DNA of 56,222 nucleotides from Actinomycetes bacterium (GTDB taxonomy: Bacteria > Actinomycetota > Actinomycetes > Streptosporangiales > Streptosporangiaceae), in assembly GCA_025964575.1 (NCBI GenBank), contig JAOPYO010000066.1, forward strand, positions 1 to 56,222. The letters run 5' to 3'. Below, in pieces: positions 8,679-17,715 of this stretch (positions within the stretch are counted from its first letter, which is position 1; every line of letters starts with the position of its first letter). The notes beneath the pieces were generated by a model. That model was not told the origin of the DNA. It ran no database searches and saw only the letters and a list, made by a program, of their open reading frames with translations. The position numbers and the translations under genes were made by a program.

Positions 8679-9965
8679 ATGCTGCATATCACCGATCCCC
8701 TGCTGCTGGCGGCTAGATTCGCTGTCTTCGCCTTAGCCGCCGCGGTCATGATCCTGGGCTGGCGCAAGGGCTGGCGGCCCTCACTGGCCGTCACGCTCCT
8801 GGTCGCGCTGGGGCTGCGGGTCCTGATGATGTGGGTCGGCCACGGGTTCGCCCCGTACGACCTGAACATCGACTTTCATCGGGCCGGGGTCAATGCGCTC
8901 CATCACCGGGATCCGATCCTGAACGCCCCGGAGACCGGCTGGAACTATCTGCCGACCTATGCGATCTTCCTCGCCGGCAACGAGTGGATCCACCTGCATC
9001 TCGGCCTGTCGTGGCTCACGGTCAGCCGGATCGGGCCGATCCTGTTCGATCTCGGGGTCGTCGCACTGGTCGGCCTTCTCGCCGGGCGGCGGCACGGCGC
9101 GGCCGCCCGGTTCCAGTACGCCTGCAACCCACTGATCATCATGGTCTCGGCGATCCACGGGCAGATGGAGCCGCTCTGCCTGCTGTTCGGGGTCGGGGCC
9201 TTCGTGCTGATCCGCAAGGACGGGCCGGAGCTCACCCGGAAGCGGGTGCTCCTGGCGGGCCTCCTGATCGGGCTGGCCATCTCGGTCAAGACCTGGCCGG
9301 CGCTCCTCATCCCCGCGCTGCTCATCGGTTTGCCCGACTGGCGCCGCAGACGGGAGCTGCTGACGGCCATGTTCGGCGTTCTCATCGCGCTGTTCGTGAC
9401 CATGCCGCTCACCGTCGGCACACCTATCGGGCAGCTGCCCAAGGTCATGGGCGTCATGCTCGGCTACCACCCCGTCGTGGGGACGTTCGGGTGGAGTTCG
9501 CTGGTGATGTGGCTGCACCCGGTGAAGACGGAGAAGCTGCTGCACGACCCGTTCTCCGCCACGATCGGCAGCATCGGATCCCTGCTCACCCTGGCCGCCA
9601 TCGCCGCGGCCATCTGGTGGTGGCGCCGCGCCCACTCCGTGGACATCGCCATGGTCAGCGCGTCCGCGTTCCAGATCGTCACCGCCTCGCACGGGGTGCA
9701 GTACCTCTCCTGGGCGATGCCGTTCGCGACCGCCCGGCCCACGCGCTGGTCCGGTGTGATGCAGGTCGCGATCAGCCTGTACGCAGCCTTCGGCTATCTC
9801 GTGATGACCCTGCTCACCAACTGGAGGCAGGTGGCGCCGTGGTACTACATGGCGAGCCTCCTCGTCATTCCCGCGATCGTGCTCGCCCTGCCGTGGCGAC
9901 GACGCCAGGCCGAGACCATGGAGATGCCACGGGACGAGCCGGTCCTCGTGGATGCCGCTCGATGA
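8679..9965 (+). CDS. GT87-like (DUF2029-type) membrane glycosyltransferase
   Basis: A 428-residue polytopic protein. After two N-terminal membrane segments it has the acidic loop DLNIDFHRAG, LNAPETGWNY, and long hydrophobic stretches typical of polyprenyl-phosphate-mannose-dependent mannosyltransferases of the GT87/DUF2029 group. ISVKTWPALLIPALL and VTASHGVQYLSWAMPF are the cytoplasm-proximal conserved segments. It sits 10 bp after the GT2 donor synthase and overlaps the next gene by four bases (ATGA), so the three are probably one transcript. The class is inferred from topology and the acidic loop; the sugar and acceptor are unknown. Confidence 0.7.
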   Translation: MLHITDPLLLAARFAVFALAAAVMILGWRKGWRPSLAVTLLVALGLRVLMMWVGHGFAPYDLNIDFHRAGVNALHHRDPILNAPETGWNYLPTYAIFLAGNEWIHLHLGLSWLTVSRIGPILFDLGVVALVGLLAGRRHGAAARFQYACNPLIIMVSAIHGQMEPLCLLFGVGAFVLIRKDGPELTRKRVLLAGLLIGLAISVKTWPALLIPALLIGLPDWRRRRELLTAMFGVLIALFVTMPLTVGTPIGQLPKVMGVMLGYHPVVGTFGWSSLVMWLHPVKTEKLLHDPFSATIGSIGSLLTLAAIAAAIWWWRRAHSVDIAMVSASAFQIVTASHGVQYLSWAMPFATARPTRWSGVMQVAISLYAAFGYLVMTLLTNWRQVAPWYYMASLLVIPAIVLALPWRRRQAETMEMPRDEPVLVDAAR

Positions 9966-11392
9966 CCGTTGTGCTCCCTGAGATCGAGTCGCCCGCCGGT
10001 GGCCAGGCCAAGACGACCGCCTGGCTGGAGTTGCTGAAGAGACACCGGCTCTTCGCGGTGGTGATGTTCGCCGCCGCAGCGCTTCGGGTGCTGACCATGC
10101 TCAGCCTCCGGCCGGCCGAACTGTACTGGTACGACTCCTTCGAGTACCTGAAGTTCGCCCTCGATCCCATTCCCATCCGGGAACTTCACCCCGGGGGCTA
10201 CGGCCTGTTCCTGTGGGCGCTCAAGCCCTTTCACAGCATCACGCTGGTCGTCGCGCTCCAGCATGTGATGGGGCTGGCCGTGGGGCTGCTGGTCTACGCG
10301 GTGCTGCGCCGCAGGTCCGTGCACGTGTGGGTGGCGGTACTCGCCACGATCCCGGCGCTGTTCGATGTCGAGCTGCTCCATCTGGAGCATGCCGTCCTCT
10401 CGGACGCGCCGTTCACCTTCTTGATGGTCGCCGCCGTCGCGGTGCTGCTGTGGTCGCCGACGATCTCGTGGCGAGCGGGCGCCGCCGCGGGGTTTCTGTT
10501 CGCCCTGGCGGCGCTTGCCCGTACTCTCGCGTTGCCGGTGCTGATTCTCGTGCTCGGCTGGATGGCCGTGCGCAGGGTGGGCCTGCGCCCGCTGATCGCG
10601 GCGACGGTGGCCGCGGCGATTCCACTCGTGATGTACGCCGGTTGGTACTCCTCCGAGTACGGCCAGTTCAAGCTGGTCGGTGGCGACGGAGCCGCGCTAT
10701 GGGCGCGTACGAGGACCTTCGCGAACTGCGCCGTGATCAAGCCTCCCGCGGATGAGGCACGGTTGTGCCCGGACGGAATTCAGGAGGACACCGCGTCGGA
10801 GTACTTCTGGGCCGGTGAGATCAACCGGCCGCCCTTCCGAGCGGCCAACGAGGAACTGGCTCGGTCGTTCGCCATCCACGCGATCCTGGCCCAACCGCTG
10901 GACTACCTTCACGACGTGGTCCACGACGTGTCCCTGAGCTTCGCGTGGCCCGCGGTGGCACACCCCAAGAGGCTTCTGCCGGTCTACTACTTCGACGAGA
11001 CCGAACCGCCGTCGTCGAATCAGCCGGACGCCAGGAAGATCGTCATGGCGTACGACCCGGGCTGGCCTGACAGGCACATGGTGCGCCCGTACTCGAGCTT
11101 CCTGATGGCCTACCGGGTTCATCTGCCCGGTCCGCTGCTCGGTCTCATCCTCCTGGCGGGGGCGGTAGGGCTGTTCCGCCGGGGCAGGGCACCAGGTGCC
11201 CGCCGGAACGTTCTGTTGGCGTGGGGAGTGGCAGTGACCCTGCTGGTGTTCCCGGTGGCGGTGCTCGACTTCGACCACCGGTATGTCATGCCGGTGCTGC
11301 CCTTCGCCTGCCTCGCCGCGGCGCTCGCGTTCTCCCGGCCCGCCCGCGCCCCGGGGCCGGAGAACCCCGCTCCGGTCCCGACTGCCCAGTAG
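9962..11392 (+). CDS. GT-C-like multi-pass membrane protein, paralogue 3 of 3
   Basis: A 476-residue protein. The ATG overlaps the stop of the preceding gene (ATGA), which fixes the start although the frame is open far upstream. It shares the block order of the two paralogues on the other strand: LYWYDSFEYLK (D58), LHPGGYG, LEHAVLSDAPF, outer-domain cysteines FANCAV and EARLC, and DFDHRYVMPVLPFAC. It is shorter, with a truncated N-terminus and a more diverged outer domain. Co-transcription with the GT2 synthase ties this paralogue family to lipid-linked sugar donors. Its gene ends 18 bp from the convergent gene at 11411. Confidence 0.7.
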   Translation: MTVVLPEIESPAGGQAKTTAWLELLKRHRLFAVVMFAAAALRVLTMLSLRPAELYWYDSFEYLKFALDPIPIRELHPGGYGLFLWALKPFHSITLVVALQHVMGLAVGLLVYAVLRRRSVHVWVAVLATIPALFDVELLHLEHAVLSDAPFTFLMVAAVAVLLWSPTISWRAGAAAGFLFALAALARTLALPVLILVLGWMAVRRVGLRPLIAATVAAAIPLVMYAGWYSSEYGQFKLVGGDGAALWARTRTFANCAVIKPPADEARLCPDGIQEDTASEYFWAGEINRPPFRAANEELARSFAIHAILAQPLDYLHDVVHDVSLSFAWPAVAHPKRLLPVYYFDETEPPSSNQPDARKIVMAYDPGWPDRHMVRPYSSFLMAYRVHLPGPLLGLILLAGAVGLFRRGRAPGARRNVLLAWGVAVTLLVFPVAVLDFDHRYVMPVLPFACLAAALAFSRPARAPGPENPAPVPTAQ

Positions 11393-11410
11393 GGGCGATA
11401 TCGGCGCGAG

Positions 11411-12988
11411 TCAGCGGTCCCAGAGCTCCAGGATGTCGTCTGAGGAGCGCCAGACCAACCGCCACCCCGTCTCGGCGCTCGGACGTAGTCCGCCGGCGAT
11501 CTGCGGCTCCGAGTCATGCCATCGGGTGAAGAGCAACGGACCCTGGCCGACTGCCGCAGGCAGTACGGGATCCTGTTGGGGGAAGGTTTGGATCTTTCCC
11601 CGCCACAGCGGATCGCCCCACACCGAGCGGGTGTAGTAGGTCAGCGTCTGCCCAAGGCGTTCGTCTGTCCAGATCTGCGGCATGTCATTGTGCCCGGACA
11701 GCCAGACCCGTAGTTCGTTCCAGGCCCTGTCGCGCGGCAGCGCCGTCGGGATCGCCTTGGCGGCGGGGAGAAGATACGTCGCCGCGAGGACAGCGGCGAA
11801 GGCCGCGACCATCGCGGCGCGGGGGCGTGGCCTGGTGACCCGCTTTGCCATGAGGACGAGAGCGCCGAGCCCGCCGCCCGCGAGGGCGGGCAAGACCGAG
11901 AACCAGTAGCGGACGAGCCACCCGCGAAGCGATATGTCGTTCGGATTGAGCAGTCCGGAATTCAGTGTGAGCGGAGCCCACAAGGCGACGAACCACACCA
12001 GCGTCAGCGCGAGCCGTCGATCCCTGGTGACCGCCAATCCCACGATGTTGAGCCCGAGCGCGACGAGGAACACTACGCCGAGCGGGTGCCAGTCGTGCAT
12101 GGCTCGCACGAACGAGTCGAGCGCGAGACCGCGCGACAGCCGCTCGGTAGGCGCCCCCCCATGATCCGCGGCGGCGCGCAGTTCGGCGAGCGGGTCGCCG
12201 AAGACGAGGGTGTTGTGCAGCAGGTTGATGGCCAGCAAGCCGAGCATCGGCCCGGCGACGAAGACGAGCCTCCGCACCGGGATCCGCAGCAGCAGGAGAA
12301 ATACCGGGATGGCAGGGAACATGAAGGCGAGGAACTCGCGGACCAGGTAGCTGTATCCAAAACACATCCCGGCGGCCAGCAGGAGATAGGTCTGGGCCCG
12401 TCCCTTCCTTCGGCCGGCCACGACGAGTGCAGCCACCCCGAGGGAGAAGAGCCCGGCCCCTGGCATGTCCGGCAGTACGGTCCCCGTCGACCAGGTGACG
12501 TCCTTGGTGTAGGGGCTGACCAGGGTGAAGAAGGGGTGCACCAGCAGCAGCAGGGTCACCGTGAGCCCGACCAGGTCACCGAAGAGTGCGCGGACGACGA
12601 GGTAGCAGCCCACGAAGAAGATGATGCCGCCCAGTGCGGCGGTGACGAAGTAGGCGGCCTGACCCGTACCGAGCAGTTCCTGGACCAGCCGGGCGGGGAA
12701 GAGCAGCCCCACACGCGTGACCTGGTGCGTGACCTCGGAGAACGGTGGCTGGTCGAGGGGAATGTCCGGCCAGCGCCTGGCTGCGTCGAAAACGTAGTAG
12801 GGGTCGGCCCAAAGAGGAGGCGGCATGATCAGCCACTGCATGAACACGGTGCAGGCGGCCACCAGCGCCGACAACCAGACCACGCGGTGGCGCAGCACCC
12901 GGGCCGAGCGCCGCGCAGGTGGTCTTCGAGGGTCGGCGAAGGGGGAGGGCTGCCCTATGGCCGGCTTTCGCTCTGTGGTACGGACCAT
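11411..12988 (-). CDS. PMT_2/ArnT-like multi-pass membrane protein
   Basis: A 525-residue protein with a basic, Pro-rich cytoplasmic N-terminus (about 35 residues), about ten membrane helices, and a soluble C-terminal domain of about 110 residues facing outside. The first outer loop contains LWADPYYVFDAARRWPDIPL, an acidic loop placed as in GT-C glycosyltransferases; further conserved-looking segments are LVREFLAFMFP and HNTLVFGDPL. It is not a close paralogue of the three-member family nearby, since it lacks their LSD and FDYRY blocks. It stands alone on the minus strand, convergent with the 9962 gene and divergent from metG. The glycosyltransferase role is inferred from fold and neighbourhood. 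Confidence 0.65.
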   Translation of the reverse strand: MVRTTERKPAIGQPSPFADPRRPPARRSARVLRHRVVWLSALVAACTVFMQWLIMPPPLWADPYYVFDAARRWPDIPLDQPPFSEVTHQVTRVGLLFPARLVQELLGTGQAAYFVTAALGGIIFFVGCYLVVRALFGDLVGLTVTLLLLVHPFFTLVSPYTKDVTWSTGTVLPDMPGAGLFSLGVAALVVAGRRKGRAQTYLLLAAGMCFGYSYLVREFLAFMFPAIPVFLLLLRIPVRRLVFVAGPMLGLLAINLLHNTLVFGDPLAELRAAADHGGAPTERLSRGLALDSFVRAMHDWHPLGVVFLVALGLNIVGLAVTRDRRLALTLVWFVALWAPLTLNSGLLNPNDISLRGWLVRYWFSVLPALAGGGLGALVLMAKRVTRPRPRAAMVAAFAAVLAATYLLPAAKAIPTALPRDRAWNELRVWLSGHNDMPQIWTDERLGQTLTYYTRSVWGDPLWRGKIQTFPQQDPVLPAAVGQGPLLFTRWHDSEPQIAGGLRPSAETGWRLVWRSSDDILELWDR

Positions 12989-13152
12989 ACCTGCTCTTAA
13001 CCTCCATAAGGGGTGATCTGCCGCAGGTCAGGGTGCCATAGCCGCAGGTCCTGCGCATAGGGGGGTGTCCTTCTCTACAGGAAACCCGTAGGGGCCACCC
13101 GCATGATTCGGCGGCCTCCGGGATGCCGTTCTCCCCACAGGGGGATATCCGG

Positions 13153-13181
13153 GTGAGACCGCTGCCCAGGCCCTCTACCCT
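13153..13181 (+). promoter_or_regulatory. Promoter of metG, leaderless type
   Basis: GTGAGA (13153-13158) and TACCCT (13176-13181) are spaced by 17 bp, and the -10 ends six bases before the metG ATG. No Shine-Dalgarno sequence precedes the ATG, so the transcript is probably leaderless. No T-box structure was seen in the 199-bp gap. Confidence 0.55.
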
Positions 13182-13187
13182 GGACGC

Positions 13188-15005
13188 ATGTCCTTGTTGA
13201 ACACTCAGTCGGGCCGGAACATTCTGACGGCGGTCGCCTGGCCATATGCTAACGGTCCCCGCCACATCGGGCACATCTCCGGGTTCGGGGTTCCGTCCGA
13301 CGTCTTCAGCCGCTACCAGCGGATGGTGGGCAACAAGGTCCTCATGGTCAGCGGCACCGACGAGCACGGCACACCGATCCAGGTGCAGGCCGACAAGGAG
13401 GGTGTCACCGCCCGCCAGCTCGCCGACCGCTACAACCTGGTGATCGCCGAGGACCTGCGGGCGCTCGGCCTGTCCTACGACCTGTTCACCAGGACCTCGA
13501 CGCGCAACCACTACGCCGTCGTACAGGAGCTGTTCCTCGGACTGTACAAGAACGGTTACATCTTCCCCAAGACCACGCTGGGCGCGATCTCGCCGTCCAC
13601 CGGCCGTACGCTGCCCGACCGCTATGTGGAGGGCACCTGCCCGATCTGCGGGTACGACGGCGCGCGCGGCGACCAGTGCGACAACTGCGGCAACCAACTC
13701 GACCCGATCCAGCTGATCAATCCCAAGTCGCGGATCAACGGCGAAACCCCGAAGTTCGTCGAGACCGAGCACTTCATGCTGGACCTGGGGGCCTTCACCG
13801 AGTCCCTCGGCTCGGGGCTGCAGACCAAGCAGGGCGACTGGCGGCCCAACGTGCTGAAGTTCTCGATGAACCTGCTGAACGACCTGCAGCCGCGGGCGAT
13901 CAGCCGGGACCTCGACTGGGGTGTCCCCATCCCACTGGACGGCTGGCGCGACCACCCCAACAAGCGGCTGTACGTCTGGTTCGACGCGGTCATCGGCTAT
14001 CTGTCGGCCTCGATCGAGTGGGCACGCCGCTCCGGCGACCCCGAGGCCTGGCGCGCCTGGTGGCAGAACGACAGCGCCGAGTCGTACTACTTCATGGGCA
14101 AGGACAACATCGTCTTCCATTCCGAGATCTGGCCGGCCATGCTGCTCGGCTACAGCGGGCAGGGGGACAAGGGCGGAACGCCGGGATCGCTGGGGAGACT
14201 CAGCCTGCCCAACGAGGTGGTCTCGAGCGAGTTCCTGACCATGGAGGGGCGCAAGTTCTCTTCCTCCCGGTCCGTCGTGATCTACGTCCGGGACTTCCTG
14301 GAGCGCTATGACGCCGACTCGCTGCGCTACTACATCTCGGCGGCCGGCCCCGAGACCCAGGACACGGACTTCACCTGGAGCGAGTTCGTTCGCCGCAACA
14401 ACGACGAGCTGGTCGCGGCCTGGGGCAACCTGGTCAACCGGTCGATCTCCTTCGCGGCCAAGAACATCGGCTCCATTCCGGCCGCCGGTCACCTGACCGA
14501 TGCCGACCATGCCGTTCTGGAGGCCTCACGTAAGGCGTTCGACTCGATCGGCGCCGAGCTGGGCCGGTCCCGCTTCAAGAACTCCATCCAGGAGACGATG
14601 CGGGTCGTCGCCGAGGCCAACAAGTACCTCTCCGACCAGGCGCCCTGGAAGCTGCGCACCGAGGACCCGGAGCGGATGAAGACGATCCTGCACGTGGCGC
14701 TGCAGCTCATCGATGACGCCAAGACCCTGCTCACACCGTTCCTGCCGGTCTCGTCGCAGAAGGTGTACGAGATGTTCGGCGGCACGGGCGTCTGGAGCGG
14801 GATGCCGTCCCTGGAGACGGTCTCGGAAGAGGGCGGACCGGACTACCAGGTGCTCGGCGGGTCCTACGACACCGCCGCGGCCGTCTGGGAGTCCCGGCGG
14901 ATCGTGCCCGGCACACCGCTGGCCCCGCCGACCCCGCTGTTCACCAAGCTCGACCCGTCCGTGGTGGACGAGGAATTGGCACGCCTAGAGGCCGAGGGAC
15001 TGTGA
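13188..15005 (+). CDS. metG: Methionine--tRNA ligase
   Basis: A 605-residue class I aminoacyl-tRNA synthetase that charges tRNA-Met. The catalytic signature HIGH is at residues 26-29 ([10 protein letters not shown]). The zinc-binding insertion has the four cysteines CPIC and CDNC at about 150-170. The KMSKS loop reads KFSSSR near residue 355, a known variant of this subclass. The C-terminal anticodon-binding domain holds [18 protein letters not shown] and SDQAPWKLR. There is no C-terminal tRNA-binding EMAP-like domain, as in mycobacterial MetS. It overlaps tatD by four bases, the same pair as M. tuberculosis metS-tatD. Confidence 0.97.
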   Translation: MSLLNTQSGRNILTAVAWPYANGPRHIGHISGFGVPSDVFSRYQRMVGNKVLMVSGTDEHGTPIQVQADKEGVTARQLADRYNLVIAEDLRALGLSYDLFTRTSTRNHYAVVQELFLGLYKNGYIFPKTTLGAISPSTGRTLPDRYVEGTCPICGYDGARGDQCDNCGNQLDPIQLINPKSRINGETPKFVETEHFMLDLGAFTESLGSGLQTKQGDWRPNVLKFSMNLLNDLQPRAISRDLDWGVPIPLDGWRDHPNKRLYVWFDAVIGYLSASIEWARRSGDPEAWRAWWQNDSAESYYFMGKDNIVFHSEIWPAMLLGYSGQGDKGGTPGSLGRLSLPNEVVSSEFLTMEGRKFSSSRSVVIYVRDFLERYDADSLRYYISAAGPETQDTDFTWSEFVRRNNDELVAAWGNLVNRSISFAAKNIGSIPAAGHLTDADHAVLEASRKAFDSIGAELGRSRFKNSIQETMRVVAEANKYLSDQAPWKLRTEDPERMKTILHVALQLIDDAKTLLTPFLPVSSQKVYEMFGGTGVWSGMPSLETVSEEGGPDYQVLGGSYDTAAAVWESRRIVPGTPLAPPTPLFTKLDPSVVDEELARLEAEGL

Positions 15006-15820
15006 GCACCGACGGAAAGCAGTCCACCTCGTTCCCGCCGCTGCCCGAGGCACTGCCGGTCGAGGTCTTCGACAGCCACTGTCATCTCGACCTGCTCGAG
15101 ATCCCGGTGCCGCGGGCATTGGCCGCCGCGCACGCCGTGGGTGTGCGGCAGCTCATGACGATCGGGTGCGACCTGAAGTCCTCCCGCTGGGGCGCGGAGG
15201 CGGCCCGCGACCACGGTGACGTGTTCGCGGGCGTGGCGATCCACCCGAACGAGACCACCGGTGTGCGCGACGACGTCCTCGACGACATCGCGGAGCTGGC
15301 CATGCTGCCCCAGGTGCGGGCGATCGGCGAGACCGGTCTGGACTACTACCGGGACTGGGCGGGCATCGAGGACCAGCAGCGCTCGTTCCGCGCCCACATC
15401 AATATCGCCAAGAGCACCGGCAAAGCACTGGTCATCCATGATCGGGAGGCTCACGACGACGTGCTGCGCATCCTCGAAGAGGAAGGCGCCCCGGAGAAGG
15501 TGGTCTTCCACTGTTTCTCCGGCGACGCGGCGATGGCACGGGTCTGCGCCGACCGGGGTTATGTGATGAGCTTCGCCGGTAACGTGACCTTCAAAAACGC
15601 CGACGATCTGCGTGAGGCACTGAAGGTCGCACCGCTGGAACTGCTGCTGGTCGAGACCGACGCGCCGTTCCTGACTCCGATCCCGCACCGTGGTAAGCCG
15701 AATTCCTCTTATTTGATCCCGCTGACGGTACGCTTCATGGCCGACGTCAAGAGTGTCGATCTCGCCGAACTCTGCACCGCCATCGCCGACAACGGAGTCC
15801 GCCTTTTCGGCCCATGGTGA
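15002..15820 (+). CDS. tatD: TatD-family metal-dependent hydrolase (DNase)
   Basis: A 272-residue TIM-barrel hydrolase with the family metal ligands: HxH at 26/28 (FDSHCHLD), E110 in [12 protein letters not shown], a histidine in [13 protein letters not shown], another in VVFHCFSGD, and the Asp in [12 protein letters not shown]. TatD proteins are Mg-dependent 3'-5' exonucleases on DNA and RNA. The N-terminus is about 20 residues longer than in E. coli TatD. The GTG start overlaps the metG stop (GTGA), implying translational coupling. The cell role of this copy is not shown by context beyond conserved linkage. Confidence 0.95.
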   Translation: MSTDGKQSTSFPPLPEALPVEVFDSHCHLDLLEIPVPRALAAAHAVGVRQLMTIGCDLKSSRWGAEAARDHGDVFAGVAIHPNETTGVRDDVLDDIAELAMLPQVRAIGETGLDYYRDWAGIEDQQRSFRAHINIAKSTGKALVIHDREAHDDVLRILEEEGAPEKVVFHCFSGDAAMARVCADRGYVMSFAGNVTFKNADDLREALKVAPLELLLVETDAPFLTPIPHRGKPNSSYLIPLTVRFMADVKSVDLAELCTAIADNGVRLFGPW

Positions 15821-15950
15821 CTGTTTAACCTTGGACCTTTAGTTACGATTTGATAAGCACACGTTTGCCGTGGAAACCTTCCGTTAGCATCCGTTGACCG
15901 GTGTGGCCTGCGGGGCCCCCCGTGGGGCGATGGGCGGGGTGAAGGTAAAC

Positions 15951-17591
15951 GTGAGAGCTTTGTTGTGGGATCGCCGGCGCCTGGGCGTGTCAGGCGTGAT
16001 GGTGGTGGCGCTGTCGTTGCTGGGCCTTTCGGGCCTGGAGACACAGGTGTCGGTGGCGGACACGGATCCGCCCACGGGCACCCCTGCGACGGTGAGCGCC
16101 GACCCGCTCCCGACCTGGCAGATCGACGGTGTGGCGTGGAGCCAGACCCTCGTCGGAAACACGGTCTACGCCGTCGGCCAGTTCACCAAGGCCCGCCCGC
16201 CGGGTGCTGCCGTGGGCGCCGCCACCGAGGTCGCCCGGGCGAACATCCTCGCCTACAACATCACCACCGGGAACCTGATCACCTCGTTCAACCACACGCT
16301 CGACGCGCAGGGCCTACGGGTGGCGGCCTCCCCGGACGGGTCGAAGATCTACGTCGGCGGCGACTTCACTACTGTGGACGGACAGCCGCGCAGCCACATC
16401 GCGGCCTTCAGCACCGCCACGGGCGCGCTGGACGCGAATTTCCACCCGAAGGTCTCCAATTCGGTGCGCGCCATCGTGGCCACCAACTCCACGGTCTATT
16501 ACGGCGGTAATTTTTTCAACGTCGACGGGCGTACACGCACCCGGCTGGCCGCCTCGGATGCGGCCACCGGCGCCCTGTCCCTGACCTGGAAGCCCGCGGC
16601 CGACGACAACACGGTCTACGCCCTGGCGCTGTCCCCGGACAACACCCGGGTCATCGTGGGCGGCCGGTTCCAAAAGCTGAACGCTCAGGCCCACGTCGGG
16701 GTCGGCGCGGTCGACACCGCCACCGGCGCCTCCGCCCCGTGGAGCAGCACCCCCGTCCCCGCCAGGAGCGGGACCAGCTTCTCGTATGTCACCGATTTGC
16801 AGGTGCAGGGCGATACCGTCTACGCGGGCGACGACGGTGAGGGCAGCCACTGGTTCGACGGCCGCTGGGCCGCCAACGTCAACACCGGCGACCTTGTCTG
16901 GCTGGACAACTGCTACGGCGCCACCTACAGCGTCCTGCCCGTCGGTCAGGCTCTCTACAGCGTCTCGCACGCGCACGACTGCAGTTCGCTCGGCGCCTTC
17001 CCGCAGCCGAGCACGTCCGCGTGGCACCGGGCACTGGCGGAGACCACCTACCCGACCGGCACCGACCAGTCCGCTCCGGGCACCAACAGCAGCTACTCGC
17101 ACCAGCCCATCCCCAGCCTGCTGCACTGGTTCCCGACGCTCAGCCTGGGCACCTTCACGGGGCAGTTCCAGGCCGCCTGGTCGGTCATCGGCAACACCAA
17201 GTACATTGCGCTGGCGGGCGAATTCCCCCGGGTCGAGGGCAAGGCCCAGCAGGGCCTGCAGCGGTACGCGATCAAGACCGTCGCGCCGAACAAGGTCGGG
17301 CCGGTGTCCAGCGCGCTGACCGCGCCGACCGCCGTCGCGCTGACCGGTGGCAAGGTCCGGGTCGCTTGGAAGGCCACCTGGGACCACGACAACAGCCAGC
17401 TCAAGTACGAGGTGCTGCGGGACGGCGGCACCACGCCGGTCTACAGCACCACCGTCGGTTCGACGTTCTGGGCCCTGCCGAGTATCAGCTATGTCGATTC
17501 CGGTCTGACCTCGGGATCCACGCACACCTACAAGATCCGTGCCACCGACCCGTCCGGTAACTCGATCACCAGCGCGGCCTCAGTTTCGTGA
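15951..17591 (+). CDS. Secreted beta-propeller (delta-60/DUF5122-like) protein with fibronectin III domain
   Basis: A 546-residue exported protein. Residues 1-35 are a signal peptide (basic WDRRR, then a hydrophobic stretch). Residues about 50-440 contain repeated units of the form 'VYVGG.F..V.G..R..IAA....TGA', for example KIYVGGDFTTVDGQPRSHI and TVYYGGNFFNVDGRTRTRL, the delta-60-type beta-propeller repeat. The last 90 residues form a fibronectin type III domain (KVRVAWKATW, YKIRATD). The GTG at 15951 follows GAAGG; a TTG at 15894 is less likely. The protein ends right after the Fn3 domain. The propeller may bind polysaccharide or protein outside the cell; no catalytic motif is visible. Confidence 0.75.
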   Translation: MRALLWDRRRLGVSGVMVVALSLLGLSGLETQVSVADTDPPTGTPATVSADPLPTWQIDGVAWSQTLVGNTVYAVGQFTKARPPGAAVGAATEVARANILAYNITTGNLITSFNHTLDAQGLRVAASPDGSKIYVGGDFTTVDGQPRSHIAAFSTATGALDANFHPKVSNSVRAIVATNSTVYYGGNFFNVDGRTRTRLAASDAATGALSLTWKPAADDNTVYALALSPDNTRVIVGGRFQKLNAQAHVGVGAVDTATGASAPWSSTPVPARSGTSFSYVTDLQVQGDTVYAGDDGEGSHWFDGRWAANVNTGDLVWLDNCYGATYSVLPVGQALYSVSHAHDCSSLGAFPQPSTSAWHRALAETTYPTGTDQSAPGTNSSYSHQPIPSLLHWFPTLSLGTFTGQFQAAWSVIGNTKYIALAGEFPRVEGKAQQGLQRYAIKTVAPNKVGPVSSALTAPTAVALTGGKVRVAWKATWDHDNSQLKYEVLRDGGTTPVYSTTVGSTFWALPSISYVDSGLTSGSTHTYKIRATDPSGNSITSAASVS

Positions 17592-17648
17592 CCGCGGGCA
17601 CCGTCGCGCCTGCGCCCTCCTCCTGGACCTTTGGGCGGGGTGACAAGG

Positions 17649-17688
17649 CTGTAGGGGCGGTCCTGAGGGATCAGGACCGCCCCTACAG
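17649..17688. terminator. Bidirectional terminator hairpin
   Basis: A perfect 18-bp inverted repeat (17649-17666 and 17671-17688) with a GGGA loop lies between the convergent ends of the beta-propeller and beta-helix genes. It has no U-run, as is usual in high-GC actinobacteria, and can serve both strands. Confidence 0.85.
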
Positions 17689-17715
17689 CGGGTGCGGCGG
17701 GCGATGGGACGGGGG

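Noticed and set aside
8831..9961. Upstream extension of the third GT-C paralogue inside the preceding gene
   Set aside because: The extension is an Arg/Pro-rich out-of-frame reading of the GT87-like gene. The ATGA overlap at 9962 gives a natural start.
12989..13187. A T-box leader upstream of metG
   Set aside because: No T-box consensus or antiterminator hairpin is visible, and the promoter appears leaderless.
12576..14510. Long minus-strand open frame across the 5' part of metG and the start of its upstream neighbour
   Set aside because: It is antisense to a certain gene, has Arg/Gly/Val-rich low-complexity sequence and no ribosome-binding site. Such frames arise from high G/C at third positions.
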